A stretch of DNA of 64,000 nucleotides, taken from contig JAKPAM010000171.1 in the NCBI GenBank assembly GCA_029779435.1, forward strand, positions 1 to 64,000, read 5' to 3'. This DNA comes from Pseudomonadota bacterium (GTDB lineage: Bacteria > Pseudomonadota > Gammaproteobacteria > Burkholderiales > Burkholderiaceae_E). A model generated the notes under the pieces. It was not told the DNA's origin and did not search any database. It saw only the letters and a list, made by a program, of their open reading frames with translations. Both the position numbers and the translations under genes were made by a program. Position 1 is the stretch's first letter; every line of letters starts with the position of its first letter. Shown in pieces: positions 1 to 9,186 of the stretch.

Positions 1-1
1 G

Positions 2-865
2 CTGGTCGTTACGCGCGGCGCGATGGGGGGCTTCTATGCGGCGGTGCCCGCCATCGGACAGGCGCTGATCGCCGACCACGTGCCGCCGGCGCGGCGAACG
101 GCCACGCTGGCTTCGCTGGGGGCCGCCAATGCGGTCGGACTGGTGGCCGGGCCGGCGCTCGCGGGGGTGTTGGCATCGATCGGGCTGGCCACGCCGCTGT
201 ATGCGACCGTATGGCTGCCGATCGCTGCGGTGGCCGTGCTGTGGCGTTCGCTGCCGCGCACCGCCGTGCGTCCCGCGGCCGGCGGCGCGCCGTTGTTGTT
301 GCGTGACCGGCGGCTGCGCCGGCCGATGCTGGTGTCGTTCACCGCGTATTTCTGCGTGTCGACCGCGCAGATCATCGTCGGCTTCTTCGCGATCGATCGG
401 CTGGGGCTGGCCGGCGGTGACGCCGCCCGCGTCGCCGGCATGTCGCTGACGATGGTCGGCGTATCGCTGATCGGCTCGCAGATGGTCGTGCGCCGGCTGG
501 GCTGGCCGCCGGCGCGGCTCGTGCGCTTCGGGTCGGTGATCGGCGCCATCGGCTTCGCGATGGTCGCGGCCAGCACGTCCAGTGCGATGCTCATCGGCGC
601 GTACTTCCTGACGGCGTTCGGCATGGGCTGGATCTTTCCGGCATTCGGGGCGATGGCGGCCAACGCCGTGCAGGCGCACGAGCAGGGGGCCGCGGCCGGC
701 GCGATCGGCGCGGCGCAGGGATTCGGCACCGTCGTCGGGCCGCTGGTCGGCACGCTGTGCTACGAGCTCGAGCCGAGCGCGCCTTACTGGCTGATCGTCG
801 CCATGCTGGTGCCGATGATCGTCTGGCCGATGCCGGCTGGGCGGTGCCCCCGAGACCGCACTTAG
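2..865 (+). CDS. MFS transporter, 5' end outside window
   Basis: The frame is open from base 2, so the N-terminal part lies upstream and the true start is not visible. The visible ~287 residues are hydrophobic with several membrane segments separated by short basic loops and glycine-rich helices, the pattern of a drug- or metabolite-type major facilitator permease. The last ~38 codons are repeated in diverged form at 12925-13044, about 87% identical by hand count, with most changes at third codon positions. The tail after the shared MPAGR (residues CPRDRT) differs from the other copy, so the end of this gene lies at or close to a recombination joint. Substrate unknown. Confidence 0.85.
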   Translation: MVVTRGAMGGFYAAVPAIGQALIADHVPPARRTATLASLGAANAVGLVAGPALAGVLASIGLATPLYATVWLPIAAVAVLWRSLPRTAVRPAAGGAPLLLRDRRLRRPMLVSFTAYFCVSTAQIIVGFFAIDRLGLAGGDAARVAGMSLTMVGVSLIGSQMVVRRLGWPPARLVRFGSVIGAIGFAMVAASTSSAMLIGAYFLTAFGMGWIFPAFGAMAANAVQAHEQGAAAGAIGAAQGFGTVVGPLVGTLCYELEPSAPYWLIVAMLVPMIVWPMPAGRCPRDRT

Positions 866-948
866 GGCCCGGGACTGCATCTCGCCCGACTTTCTCAACT
901 GTCGCGTGGAACTACCGATTTTGCGCAGCTCTAGCGGCAGAATTGTTG

Positions 949-1193
949 ATGCGTAAGGGCGTCTGGCTCGAAACGCGCGTGGTGCAGACCTTGCGCGAGG
1001 TGGTCGGCCTTTATCTGAGCCCGCCCCGGAACGTGCTGGTGATCTGCGTGGACGCGAAAGCCAGTGCCACGCCCCTGAGCGCATCCAGCCGATGCCACCC
1101 TTGGGGTCGGGCTACGTCGAAGGCGTCGCCGACGACTACGCCAGCCACAAGCATCCCGCCGTCAAGGCCTGGTTGGCGGCGCGCCACCGCTGA
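949..1193 (+). pseudogene. IS630-family transposase relic
   Basis: Two frame-shifted fragments of one transposase are visible. From ATG 949 the frame reads VVGLYLSPPRN then VLVICVDAKAS, matching the VGLYLxPPxxALVLCVDEKS core of IS630/Tc1 transposases, with the Asp of the first catalytic position kept but the normally following Glu-Lys altered. From about 1128, in another frame, it reads DDYASHKHPAVKAWLA, matching the second catalytic block (DNYATHKHP...). The ~100 or more residues that should separate the blocks are missing, so this is a deletion relic. It sits just inside the left joint of the inserted block. The rest of 866-1329 shows no gene I can support. Confidence 0.7.
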
Positions 1194-1329
1194 TTCCATC
1201 CTTCAAGAGCTTCAACGACTTTGCTCACGAATTAGCGGAACATCCCACTAATGGGCACCTTCGGCACGAGAATGGAGTTGCCTCGCTTGACATCGCCCTG
1301 AAGGGCGAGGCTTGCGCCTTGGCCCGTGG

Positions 1330-4086
1330 TCAACGCACGATGTCGAGACGCCGGCCTATCGCCGCCGCCTCGGCCCGGCTCCTGGCGTTGAGCTTCTGAT
1401 TGATGCTGCGCAGATGAGTTCTGACGGTGCTGTCGGAGATTGCCAGCTCGGCCGTGATTTCTGCGTTGGATTTTCCATCCGCGACCAGTTGGAGAACGCG
1501 AATCTCCTTGCGCGTCAGAGGGGCTGCAAACTGGTTTTCGACCGGCATGTCGCGGCTACCGGACAGTCCGAACTCTTTGACGAGGCGCGCTACATACTGG
1601 ACAAAAACCGGATCGCTGCGCTTTGCCGGCATGGCTTCGAGAGTTGCAAAGAAGCGCGCCACGAGCTTGCCGAACTCGGCCCCTTCTTCAACCAGCAAGC
1701 GAAAAAACCCCTCCCTGCTCGTTTGCCGCAACGTCGTTGCCAACGCTTCGATTGCCGCGGCCGGTTCCCCGCTCTTTTGGAGCGCCAGGCTTTGAAGCGC
1801 ACGCAATTTTTCGGCGCGCAACCGCCATTGTCTTTGCGCAGCCACCTCGAGTTCTGTTTGCACATTGGCAAGCGCTGCCTGCGCATCGCCGAAATGGATC
1901 TCCCACCTGATGCTGGCGAGTACATGGTCATTGGTTTCATGGGCAAGAAGCCGCTCGGACACCAATCGGTTCCATACATCGAGGTTCGCGGCGTGATCGA
2001 GTTCTTCCCGTGACGCCTGCCCGTCGCCCTGGAGCAGATGAAGCAGGCCCCGTTCCAGCCTCGCGCTGGCGATCAGGCGCGGAAGTCGTCTGCGATGACC
2101 GAGGTGCTCGAGCACGCTCAAGGTTTCGAAGGCTTTCTCGATGTCGCCGCGGTCAAATGCGATGCGCGCCCGTATCCTATGACCGATGATCATATGGTCG
2201 GGCAGTGCAGCATCGCACGCCATGGGCAGGTAGATATTGATGAGTTGGTCGGCAGCGTCCAGTTCGTTGGTTTCGTACATTGCCGCTGCATACAGAATGC
2301 CGGCCCAGGAGTTTCCGCTCACATGGCTGTAGGAAGTACCGCGAGACGCTTTGAGTGCGAGACGGAATTTGGCTGTTGCCGATTTGAGCTTTCCCCTGCG
2401 CAAGTCCAGAATGCCCGAAAGCGATTCGGCGTACATGTAGTTGAATGCGCTGTCGCCATACAATGTCCGCGCGTAATCGATCATGGCCTGCGCAGCATGG
2501 GCGTCCCCCGTGCTGGCGAAGATGGTGGCCATGGCATTGCACAGCACGCTATCGGCGAACGTGTCGCCGGTCGGCAACTTGGCTATGCTTGCCGGCCCGA
2601 CCTCACGGGCCTCTTGATATCGATCCTGCATGGCGAGAACGAGCGGACGTAGCGCATCGATATGCGGGGTCACGCGCGGGTCTTCCAGGGTCGAGGCGCC
2701 CAGGCCTGCCATGCGCTCGGTCGCGGTCCATGGTCCATGCGTGAACAGCGTTGCCCATATCCGAACGATCTCGAGCAGAGGGTCAACCGCAATATATTGG
2801 CTTGGGATGGTGTCGAGCCAATTCGAAAGCAAGCTCATCCGGCCCTGCTCGAGCAGGCTTATGCCGTTGCCCGCCAGCATCGAGACCGCAAACCCGAAAT
2901 CCCCGGCGCATATTGCATGATCGATTGCGGGGATGGGGCGGTTTTGGGTGGCAAACCAGCGAGCGGCGGCGAGATGCAGGGATGACATCTCTTCGGGCTG
3001 CCTGGAAGCCAGTCGCTTCCTCAGATAATCTGCGAAGAGCGAGTGGTAGCGAAATGTGCGCTCCTGGCCCGAAACCGGAATGACGAAAAGGTTCTGGTCT
3101 TCTAGAAGTTGGAGGGTCTCCGCAGCATCAATGTCGGGCAACAACGACTGGCATAGAGCGGGCGTGAAGTGACGAAGAATGCTGGTTTGCAACAAGAAAC
3201 GTTGCAGGCTTTCAGGCTGGAGGGCGAAAACCTCCTCCGAGAGGTAGTCCGCCACGGATTTGGTTGAGCCTGAGAAGCGCGCGACGAAATCATCGTTCGG
3301 ACCTTGGCGTTCGATCGACAACGACGCCAGCCAAAGACCTGTGATCCAGCCTTCCGTTTTCTCGTGCAAGCGCACCACAATCTCGTGAGTGATCCCGGGG
3401 ACCGACCGGAGCCGGAAATACTGCTCGGACTCCTTCATGCTGAACCGCATCTCATCGGGACCGATCTCGAGCAAGCGACCTGAACCTCGCAGCCTGGCCA
3501 GGCCGATCGGGGGCAAGGTGCGCGACGCGATGATCAAGCGGCCGTTCGGCGGCAGCCGCTCGATGACCGATTTCAGGAAGGTAAGGACGGCATGCTCTTC
3601 GATGAGCTCGAAACAGTCGATGAAGATCGCAAATGGCGCCGTATGCCTCAGCAAGGCATGCACCAGATCGATGGAGAGGTCGGCGCCGTCGTCGGCGTCG
3701 AGCATTTTCGCAGCGGAACCCAGCGCTTCGACGAACTGCGCTGGATTGTCGTGGATCCTGTCCAGAGTAAGCCAGGCGATCGAGACGCCTTGCGCCTCGA
3801 GCCTCGCTCGCACCTGCAGCATCGCAGTGCTCTTGCCGAATCCGGCCGGCGCGTGAATCAGAATCAGCCGCACCGCATCCGTGGCTGTTATTCGGTTGCA
3901 GATCTCCGTCCTGAATACTTGGACGGCAGGGCCTGGAAACGGCTTGAGCGGGGTCTCGAGGACAGGCGATCTCAGGCGCTGCAGCGGGTCCCCGTCCGCA
4001 ATTTCATTTGCCTCCATGGAGAAAATCCGCTTCGCCTGCATTCCCGAACCGAAGGCTCGATATCCGATGATACCGTCGGATGCCAC
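1330..4086 (-). CDS. MalT-like LuxR-family ATP-dependent activator
   Basis: A 918-residue protein with the layout of large LuxR (LAL/MalT) activators. A Walker A motif (APAGFGKST, about residues 79-87) lies in an N-terminal STAND-type NTPase domain. A long alpha-helical TPR-like middle follows, and the last ~60 residues form a LuxR helix-turn-helix (LTRKEIRVLQLVADGKS, then AEITAELAISDSTVRTHL). Such proteins bind ATP and an inducer and activate nearby catabolic operons. It lies 72 bp downstream of the P450 on the same strand, so it could be co-transcribed and control it. The long form starts at a GTG. ATGs at 4041 and 4017 are alternatives, and none has a strong ribosome site. A sampled row is about 60% G+C, lower than the flanks. 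Confidence 0.85.
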   Translation of the reverse strand: MASDGIIGYRAFGSGMQAKRIFSMEANEIADGDPLQRLRSPVLETPLKPFPGPAVQVFRTEICNRITATDAVRLILIHAPAGFGKSTAMLQVRARLEAQGVSIAWLTLDRIHDNPAQFVEALGSAAKMLDADDGADLSIDLVHALLRHTAPFAIFIDCFELIEEHAVLTFLKSVIERLPPNGRLIIASRTLPPIGLARLRGSGRLLEIGPDEMRFSMKESEQYFRLRSVPGITHEIVVRLHEKTEGWITGLWLASLSIERQGPNDDFVARFSGSTKSVADYLSEEVFALQPESLQRFLLQTSILRHFTPALCQSLLPDIDAAETLQLLEDQNLFVIPVSGQERTFRYHSLFADYLRKRLASRQPEEMSSLHLAAARWFATQNRPIPAIDHAICAGDFGFAVSMLAGNGISLLEQGRMSLLSNWLDTIPSQYIAVDPLLEIVRIWATLFTHGPWTATERMAGLGASTLEDPRVTPHIDALRPLVLAMQDRYQEAREVGPASIAKLPTGDTFADSVLCNAMATIFASTGDAHAAQAMIDYARTLYGDSAFNYMYAESLSGILDLRRGKLKSATAKFRLALKASRGTSYSHVSGNSWAGILYAAAMYETNELDAADQLINIYLPMACDAALPDHMIIGHRIRARIAFDRGDIEKAFETLSVLEHLGHRRRLPRLIASARLERGLLHLLQGDGQASREELDHAANLDVWNRLVSERLLAHETNDHVLASIRWEIHFGDAQAALANVQTELEVAAQRQWRLRAEKLRALQSLALQKSGEPAAAIEALATTLRQTSREGFFRLLVEEGAEFGKLVARFFATLEAMPAKRSDPVFVQYVARLVKEFGLSGSRDMPVENQFAAPLTRKEIRVLQLVADGKSNAEITAELAISDSTVRTHLRSINQKLNARSRAEAAAIGRRLDIVR

Positions 4087-4158
4087 CCGATAAAAAGAGT
4101 GGCCGTCTCATCATCATTCGAACTCTGACCAATGACCGAGCAATGCGCCGGACCGCTA

Positions 4159-7100
4159 TCAGCTCGAAGCCCAGACATCGACGCGGTAGCGTCCCCCCTT
4201 CATCATCTGATCGAAACCCGCCTCGGCCTCGGCCTCGGCGTCGCGGATGCCCAAGCCGTCGCTGACGACCCGCGTCAGCGCGCGTCGGACATCCGGTTCC
4301 ATCTTGCCGGCGTCGCCGCAGACGTAGATCAGCGCGCCCTGCTGAAGCAGTTCCCACACCCTGTTCCTCTCCCGCCAGATGAGGTCCTGAACGTAGACCT
4401 TTTCGGACTGCATCCGCGAGAACGCGACGTGCAGTTCGGTCACACCCTTTTCGGCGAATGATTGGAGTTCGTCGGCGTAGATGAAGTCGTTGTCGCGGTG
4501 GCGACAGCCGAAGAACGTCATCGACGGACCGATCGCCAAGCCGTCGCGCTTGCGCGCTTCGCGATCCTGCAGGAAACCGCGGAACGGAGCGAGCCCGGTG
4601 CCCGGGCCGATCATGATGACCGGCACCGAAGGATCGTCGGGCAGGTAGAAGGACGACTTCGTGTCGCGAACGAAAGCGTACGCATTGCTGCCTTCGCGCA
4701 GCCGGGCGATGTAGTTCGAGCACACGCCGGCATAACTGCCGCGCCCCGAGCGCGCCGGCCCGCGCACCGCGCCGACGGTGATGCTGAGGCGGCCACGGTT
4801 CTCTCGCGGAGACGACGAGATCGAATAATAGCGAGGAGCCAGCGGCGGTAGCATGCCGAGATAGATCTCGATCGGCAGACGGCACGCCCGGTACTCCTCG
4901 AGCAGATCGATGATCGAACGTCGCTTCTGCAGGATTTCCGTCCGGTAGGTGTCGCCCTCGGTGGCCGCCAGCTTCTCCAGCGCCGCCTTGGTCACCGGGC
5001 ATTCGGCGTACGCGGCGAGCAGCCTGATGTCGGAGCGCGACGCGATGCCCTGCAATTCCACGTAGTCGGCCAGAAGCCTGTGGACGGCGATGCGATCGTC
5101 GACCGGTAGGAACGTGCGGCGGTCATCGTGCTTGCGGATAAGGATCATGGTGTCCGGCGAGAAGCCGAAATGGCCGGCCACCCTTTGCACCAGATCGTCG
5201 CTGTTGTGGCTTATGACGCCGAGATGGTCGCCGGCACGATAGGTCACGCCCTCCGGCAGCTCGAGTTCGACATGCCGAGTCGACGGAGAATCCGGGCTGC
5301 CGTCGACACCGGACAAGAGTTCGCGGTTCTGCACGACCCGCATCGGAATCGCCCCGAGCGACGACACGAACGGGCTTTGCCTCTGCCCCGAAACCACTTC
5401 GACCGTGAACATCGGGCCGGTGATCTTGTGCCCGACCTCGAGACCGAACTGCTGCGCGAGCCTCGGCCACAAGCCCTCGTACCAGGCTTCGAACTGGCCG
5501 GCGAAATCGTCGGCCTCGTCACCTTCGCCGCGCTGGTAGACGCGTTGGGCGCCGGCGCGCTCCATAAGTTCGTCGACCTTGCGCGGTATCTCCTGGAAGG
5601 TCGCCGCCCAGTCGTGGTTGCCGCAGCCGAAGACCGCGTATTTGACGCCGGATAGCGCGCCTTTCTCGCACCCTTCCAGCCACTCCAGGAACCTGACCGC
5701 GTTGTCGGGCGGCGTGCCGTTATAGGTGGCGGTCACGATGATCACCGCGCCGTTGTCGGACAGGTCGTTCACGTGGTCGTCGAGCGGCGCGATCGTCGCC
5801 GAGAAGCCTTGCGACTTCGCGTCGAAGCCGATGCGCTGGGCATGATCCTCGGCATTGCCGAAATTGGAACCGTAGAGGACCAGGATCGGCGTGCCATGCT
5901 TCTTGTCGGACGCTGCCTGCGATAACTGCACGGACTCGTCCTGCGGAGCGAGCGCCGGCGTCGCGGCATCGCGCACAAGCGCGCCCTTGCGCCTGCCAGG
6001 CGTGAACTCGGCCTGCATGTGCTTGAAATTAGTGACGAAGCTCGAGCGCAGCCGCACCGGTTTGCCGACGATGCGCAGGTCGGGAATGCGGGTCAGCAGC
6101 TCGGTGAAGATGACGCGCGCCTCGAGCCGGGCGAGATTGGCGCCGAGACAGAAGTGAGTGCCGTCGCCGAACGAGATGTGTCGGTTGGGCGAGCGGCGGA
6201 TGTCGAAGACGTTCGGATTCTCGAACACGGCCTCGTCGCGGTTGGCCGAGGCGTAGTTGATGACCACCTTGTCGCCGGCCGCGATCTTCTGGCCGCCGAG
6301 TTCGGTGTCGACCACTGCCGTGCGGCGGAATTGGATGACCGGCGGCGCATAGCGCAGCATCTCCTCGATCGCGCTTGGAAGCAGGCTCATGTCATCGAGC
6401 AGTAGCTTCCTTTGCTCCGGATACATGGTCAGCAACTGCATGCCGTTGGCGATCAGACTGCGTGTGGTCTCGTTGCCCGCGATCATCAGCAATTGGAAGA
6501 AGCGATCGAGCTGGTTCTGGCTGAGCTGTTCGCCGTCGACGGTAGCGTTGGCGATCAGGCTCCAGACGTCGTTGCCGGGATTGGCGCGCTTCTCGGCCGT
6601 CTTGCGCGAAGCGTAGCCGAACATCTGCTTGACCGTCTCGATCAGCGCCAGGCCCTCCTGCAGGCCCGCATCCGGATCGTCATAAGCGATCATCGTGTCC
6701 GTCCAGCGGTGCAGCAACACGCGATCTTCGGATGGAAAGCCGAAAATGTCGGCCAGCACCAGCAGCGGCATTTCGGCCGCTACCCGCTCGAGAAAATCGA
6801 CGGACCCTTCTTCGATGATATTGTCCACCGCCTCGCGGGCGTGATCCTCTATGGAGTCCTTGAGCTGGTTGATGATCTGCGGCGTGAACACGCGGTTGAC
6901 GATCTTGCGCAGCTTGCTGTGCTGCGGCGGATCCATGTTCAGCATCATATGCCGAACGATCTCGAGGTCCTTCGGTCGCAGATCGCGAACCGTCGTGCCA
7001 CCGGCATAGGATGAGAATATCTCCGGATGCCGCGACACCTGCTGGATGTCCGCATGGCGGAAAACTGCCCAGTAGCCGGTTCCCCCGGCGAAATTCTTAG

Positions 7101-7215
7101 TGGGCGGCTCGTCCATCCAGCAAACCGGGCTTTCGCGCCGGTAGCGGGCCAAGGTGTCGTAGGGAATGCCCTCGTCGAAGAGCGCGAAATCCGCCAGATC
7201 TATCTTCTCGTTCAT
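4159..7215 (-). CDS. self-sufficient cytochrome P450 fused to diflavin (BM3-type) reductase
   Basis: A 1018-residue single-chain monooxygenase. Residues 1-410 are a P450 heme domain. It has an I-helix AGNETT (246-251), ExxR at 285-288, and a heme loop HISFGDGTHFCLGANLARLE with the thiolate Cys about 356. The run MLNMDPPQHSKLRKIVNRVF is typical of CYP125/124/142-like bacterial P450s, not CYP102. Residues ~442-585 are an FMN flavodoxin domain (VLYGSNFGNAE, TATYNGTPPDNA, VFGCGNHDWA). The rest is an FAD/NADPH reductase with RYYSISSSP, GPGTGLAPFRGF and the terminal RYRVDVWAS, all very close to BM3. The start is ATG 7215 with GGAG seven bases upstream. Its ATG overlaps the stop of a ligase fragment (ATGA). 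It should hydroxylate a hydrophobic substrate with NADPH without separate redox partners. Confidence 0.93.
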   Translation of the reverse strand: MNEKIDLADFALFDEGIPYDTLARYRRESPVCWMDEPPTKNFAGGTGYWAVFRHADIQQVSRHPEIFSSYAGGTTVRDLRPKDLEIVRHMMLNMDPPQHSKLRKIVNRVFTPQIINQLKDSIEDHAREAVDNIIEEGSVDFLERVAAEMPLLVLADIFGFPSEDRVLLHRWTDTMIAYDDPDAGLQEGLALIETVKQMFGYASRKTAEKRANPGNDVWSLIANATVDGEQLSQNQLDRFFQLLMIAGNETTRSLIANGMQLLTMYPEQRKLLLDDMSLLPSAIEEMLRYAPPVIQFRRTAVVDTELGGQKIAAGDKVVINYASANRDEAVFENPNVFDIRRSPNRHISFGDGTHFCLGANLARLEARVIFTELLTRIPDLRIVGKPVRLRSSFVTNFKHMQAEFTPGRRKGALVRDAATPALAPQDESVQLSQAASDKKHGTPILVLYGSNFGNAEDHAQRIGFDAKSQGFSATIAPLDDHVNDLSDNGAVIIVTATYNGTPPDNAVRFLEWLEGCEKGALSGVKYAVFGCGNHDWAATFQEIPRKVDELMERAGAQRVYQRGEGDEADDFAGQFEAWYEGLWPRLAQQFGLEVGHKITGPMFTVEVVSGQRQSPFVSSLGAIPMRVVQNRELLSGVDGSPDSPSTRHVELELPEGVTYRAGDHLGVISHNSDDLVQRVAGHFGFSPDTMILIRKHDDRRTFLPVDDRIAVHRLLADYVELQGIASRSDIRLLAAYAECPVTKAALEKLAATEGDTYRTEILQKRRSIIDLLEEYRACRLPIEIYLGMLPPLAPRYYSISSSPRENRGRLSITVGAVRGPARSGRGSYAGVCSNYIARLREGSNAYAFVRDTKSSFYLPDDPSVPVIMIGPGTGLAPFRGFLQDREARKRDGLAIGPSMTFFGCRHRDNDFIYADELQSFAEKGVTELHVAFSRMQSEKVYVQDLIWRERNRVWELLQQGALIYVCGDAGKMEPDVRRALTRVVSDGLGIRDAEAEAEAGFDQMMKGGRYRVDVWASS

Positions 7216-7475
7216 TGACTGTCTCCAAAACGCTTTCCAGGTTCGACCCTGAGCCGCTCGCCCGCGGCATTGCGCGGTAATTTCTCGACGATCTCGAGCC
7301 GCCGCGGCAGCTTGTAGCGAGCCAGGGTGTCGCCGCAAAACGACCTCGAGCCGTCGAGATCGAGGTTCTCGTCGGCTGCCAGCTCGACGATCGCGGCCTC
7401 CGTCTCGCCCCACTTCTCGTCGGACAGGCCGATGACGGCGACATCGGTCACCGCCGGATGCCTGAACAACACGTC
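7212..7475 (-). pseudogene. acyl-CoA ligase, C-terminal stub only
   Basis: This minus-strand frame encodes only the last ~85 residues of an AMP-forming ligase: HPAVTDVAVIGLSDEKWGET, then LARYKLPRRLEIVEKLPRNAAGE. The usual A10 lysine region PRNAAGK reads PRNAAGE. No adenylation core exists upstream, and the similarity stops near 7475. Its stop codon TGA shares bases with the P450 ATG (ATGA), the arrangement of a translationally coupled operon. The donor operon was therefore probably ligase-P450, and the 5' part of the ligase has been lost. A nearby complete ligase (10231-12069) may supply the activity. Confidence 0.8.
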
Positions 7476-7849
7476 ATCGATTCCGGCCGGCTCCGGCTGT
7501 CCGTCGTCGATCCGGTTCTCGCCAGAGCCAGGGCATACAGCTACGCCTGGATGGGCGGGGCGCCATCGTTGCTCCAGACGATGAGTTCCGACTGGCGATC
7601 CTGAACTGGTTCAGGGAAGGGGAGATCGTCGGTTCCGACGATGGGCCGGCGTTCGGGCGGCAATATGGTTCAAACCATGACGAATGATGATCATGGAGTG
7701 GTCCCCCTCGCCCGTTCGGCGTTTGCCGTCGTCGCTGCCGGGGTTGGCAGGCCGCAGGAACTCCGTGCCCGGAGGCTGGACCAGCAGGCTGCGGTGCCGT
7801 CGTGTGGCATGACGCCATTCGCCCGCAGGCCGCTCAGCGTCGATTTCGT
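7476..7849. other. scrambled spacer in the island
   Basis: No intact gene is visible. A short plus-strand frame (about 7530-7687, ending GSDDGPAFGRQYGSNHDE) looks protein-like but I cannot assign it. The ligase stub ends at its left border and the esterase relic begins at its right border. The stretch probably holds the joints of one or more deletions. Confidence 0.4.
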
Positions 7850-7982
7850 TGATCTGTTCGACAAAGGGAATGCAATCGGCGTCGACCGTTCGCGCCTGTC
7901 GATCGGTGGCGACAGTGCGCGCGGCAACATCGCGGCGGCGGCCCGGCCGTGGCGCAACGAGCCCTCCAATGGAGCAGGCTAG
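7850..7982 (+). pseudogene. HSL-family esterase/lipase relic
   Basis: The plus frame reads IGVDRSRLSIGGDSARGNIA and ends at TAG 7980-7982. This matches the nucleophile elbow of hormone-sensitive-lipase-like esterases (GIDPxRLAxGGDSAGGNLAA), with Ser conserved and one Gly changed to Arg. Neither the HGGG oxyanion block nor the Asp/His end of the domain is present, so it is a fragment, not a working enzyme. It ends six bases before the GTG of the PhaC-like gene. Confidence 0.55.
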
Positions 7983-7987
7983 GCGTC

Positions 7988-9046
7988 GTGAACGGCAAGC
8001 CCTCATTCGACCCTTGCGAAATCGACCGCGCGATCCAGCGTAACCTCAAGGGGTTCGGCTATCTCGGATCGCAAGGGCCGGCCATGGGGGTCTCGCCGAA
8101 GACCTTGCTGTACGAGCGCGGTACCTTGAGCCTGTACCATTACCTGCCGCTAACCAGGGAAGTGTATTCGGTTCCGCTGATCCTGGTCATGGCAACATCG
8201 AACAAGGCCTGTGTCTTCGACCTGGCACCGGGCCAAAGTCTGATCGAGTTTCTGCTGAAGCGGGGCCATGCCGTCTACGCCATGGATTGGAATCCTCCAT
8301 CCGGAGAGGAACGCTACCTGAAAATCGAGAACTATGTTCTCGATTTCATTCCCGACTCCATCCAGCGCGTGCAGCAACATTCCGGTGAGGATGAAGTCAC
8401 GCTGGTCGGCTATTGCGCGGGCGGTCTGCTTTCGGCCCTCTATGCCGCGCTGCATCCGGCAGGACCCCTCAAGAACCTGGTTTGCTTCACGACGCCGGTC
8501 GATTTCCGGGAAGTGACGCTCTATCGCGCATGGACCGGCGCCAGGCATTGCGACGTGGATCGCCTGGTGGATGCGGTCGGAATCATTCAGCCTGATGCGG
8601 TGGCCGCCGGCTTCGATGTGCTTCGACCGGCCAGCTACGCGGCGGCCAAGGTTCGGCTCTGGGAGAATATGTGGAACAACCCGTATGCCGAGGCTTTCCA
8701 GCAGATGGAACGCTGGGCCGGGGAGACGCTTCCGCTTGCCGGAGAATACTTCCGACAGTTCGTTCGTAAATTCCTGCGGGGTAATGACCTTTACGAGGGC
8801 GAACTGACGATCGGTGGAAAGCGGTTGAATCTCGCGGACATCGAGGTCCCGCTGCTGCACGTGCTCGCCCGGCACGATCGCATCGTGCCCCCGAAAAGCG
8901 CTCGGCCGTTGATCGAACTCGTCGGATCGACGGACAAGGAGGAGCTTACGCTGCCAGGCGGACATGTCAGCCTCTTCGCCGGTCCGAACGCGGTCAAGCG
9001 CATGTGGCCGAAGCTGCATCAATGGATTGGAGAGCGATCGGCGTGA
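7988..9046 (+). CDS. class III PhaC-like alpha/beta hydrolase
   Basis: A 352-residue protein the size of class III PHA synthase subunit PhaC. The lipase-like box is GYCAGG with Cys about 143 as nucleophile, the cysteine version that marks PHA synthases. An acid residue follows in LARHDRIVPP and a His in LPGGHVSLF near the C terminus. A PHA synthase polymerises 3-hydroxyacyl-CoA, but no PhaE or PhaR partner is encoded nearby. In this catabolic setting it could instead act as an acyltransferase or thioesterase on a CoA ester. The frame stays open back to 7949. GTG 7988 is chosen because it lies after the esterase relic's stop, with GGAG about 12 bases upstream. Start uncertain. Confidence 0.8.
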   Translation: MNGKPSFDPCEIDRAIQRNLKGFGYLGSQGPAMGVSPKTLLYERGTLSLYHYLPLTREVYSVPLILVMATSNKACVFDLAPGQSLIEFLLKRGHAVYAMDWNPPSGEERYLKIENYVLDFIPDSIQRVQQHSGEDEVTLVGYCAGGLLSALYAALHPAGPLKNLVCFTTPVDFREVTLYRAWTGARHCDVDRLVDAVGIIQPDAVAAGFDVLRPASYAAAKVRLWENMWNNPYAEAFQQMERWAGETLPLAGEYFRQFVRKFLRGNDLYEGELTIGGKRLNLADIEVPLLHVLARHDRIVPPKSARPLIELVGSTDKEELTLPGGHVSLFAGPNAVKRMWPKLHQWIGERSA

Positions 9047-9186
9047 GAACACGAGCTCGGCGCTATCCGCGTACGGTCGTCTCCGGCGATGCGGAAATCG
9101 TCATTTGCAGCACGTCCAGCGCGGACGCAGACGAATTTGCGCAGTTCAATACGGCCACAGGCACTGGCGGCGCCTGTGGCCTACAC

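Noticed and set aside
757-1251. A 164-codon protein spanning the MFS end and the IS630 relic
   Set aside because: It joins an out-of-frame part of the MFS gene to transposase relic sequence; no single protein is encoded.
7216-7413. Upstream extension of the P450 frame to 7413, adding 66 residues
   Set aside because: The extension is basic, non-homologous and overlaps the ligase stub in another frame. ATG 7215 has a good ribosome site and matches P450 N termini.
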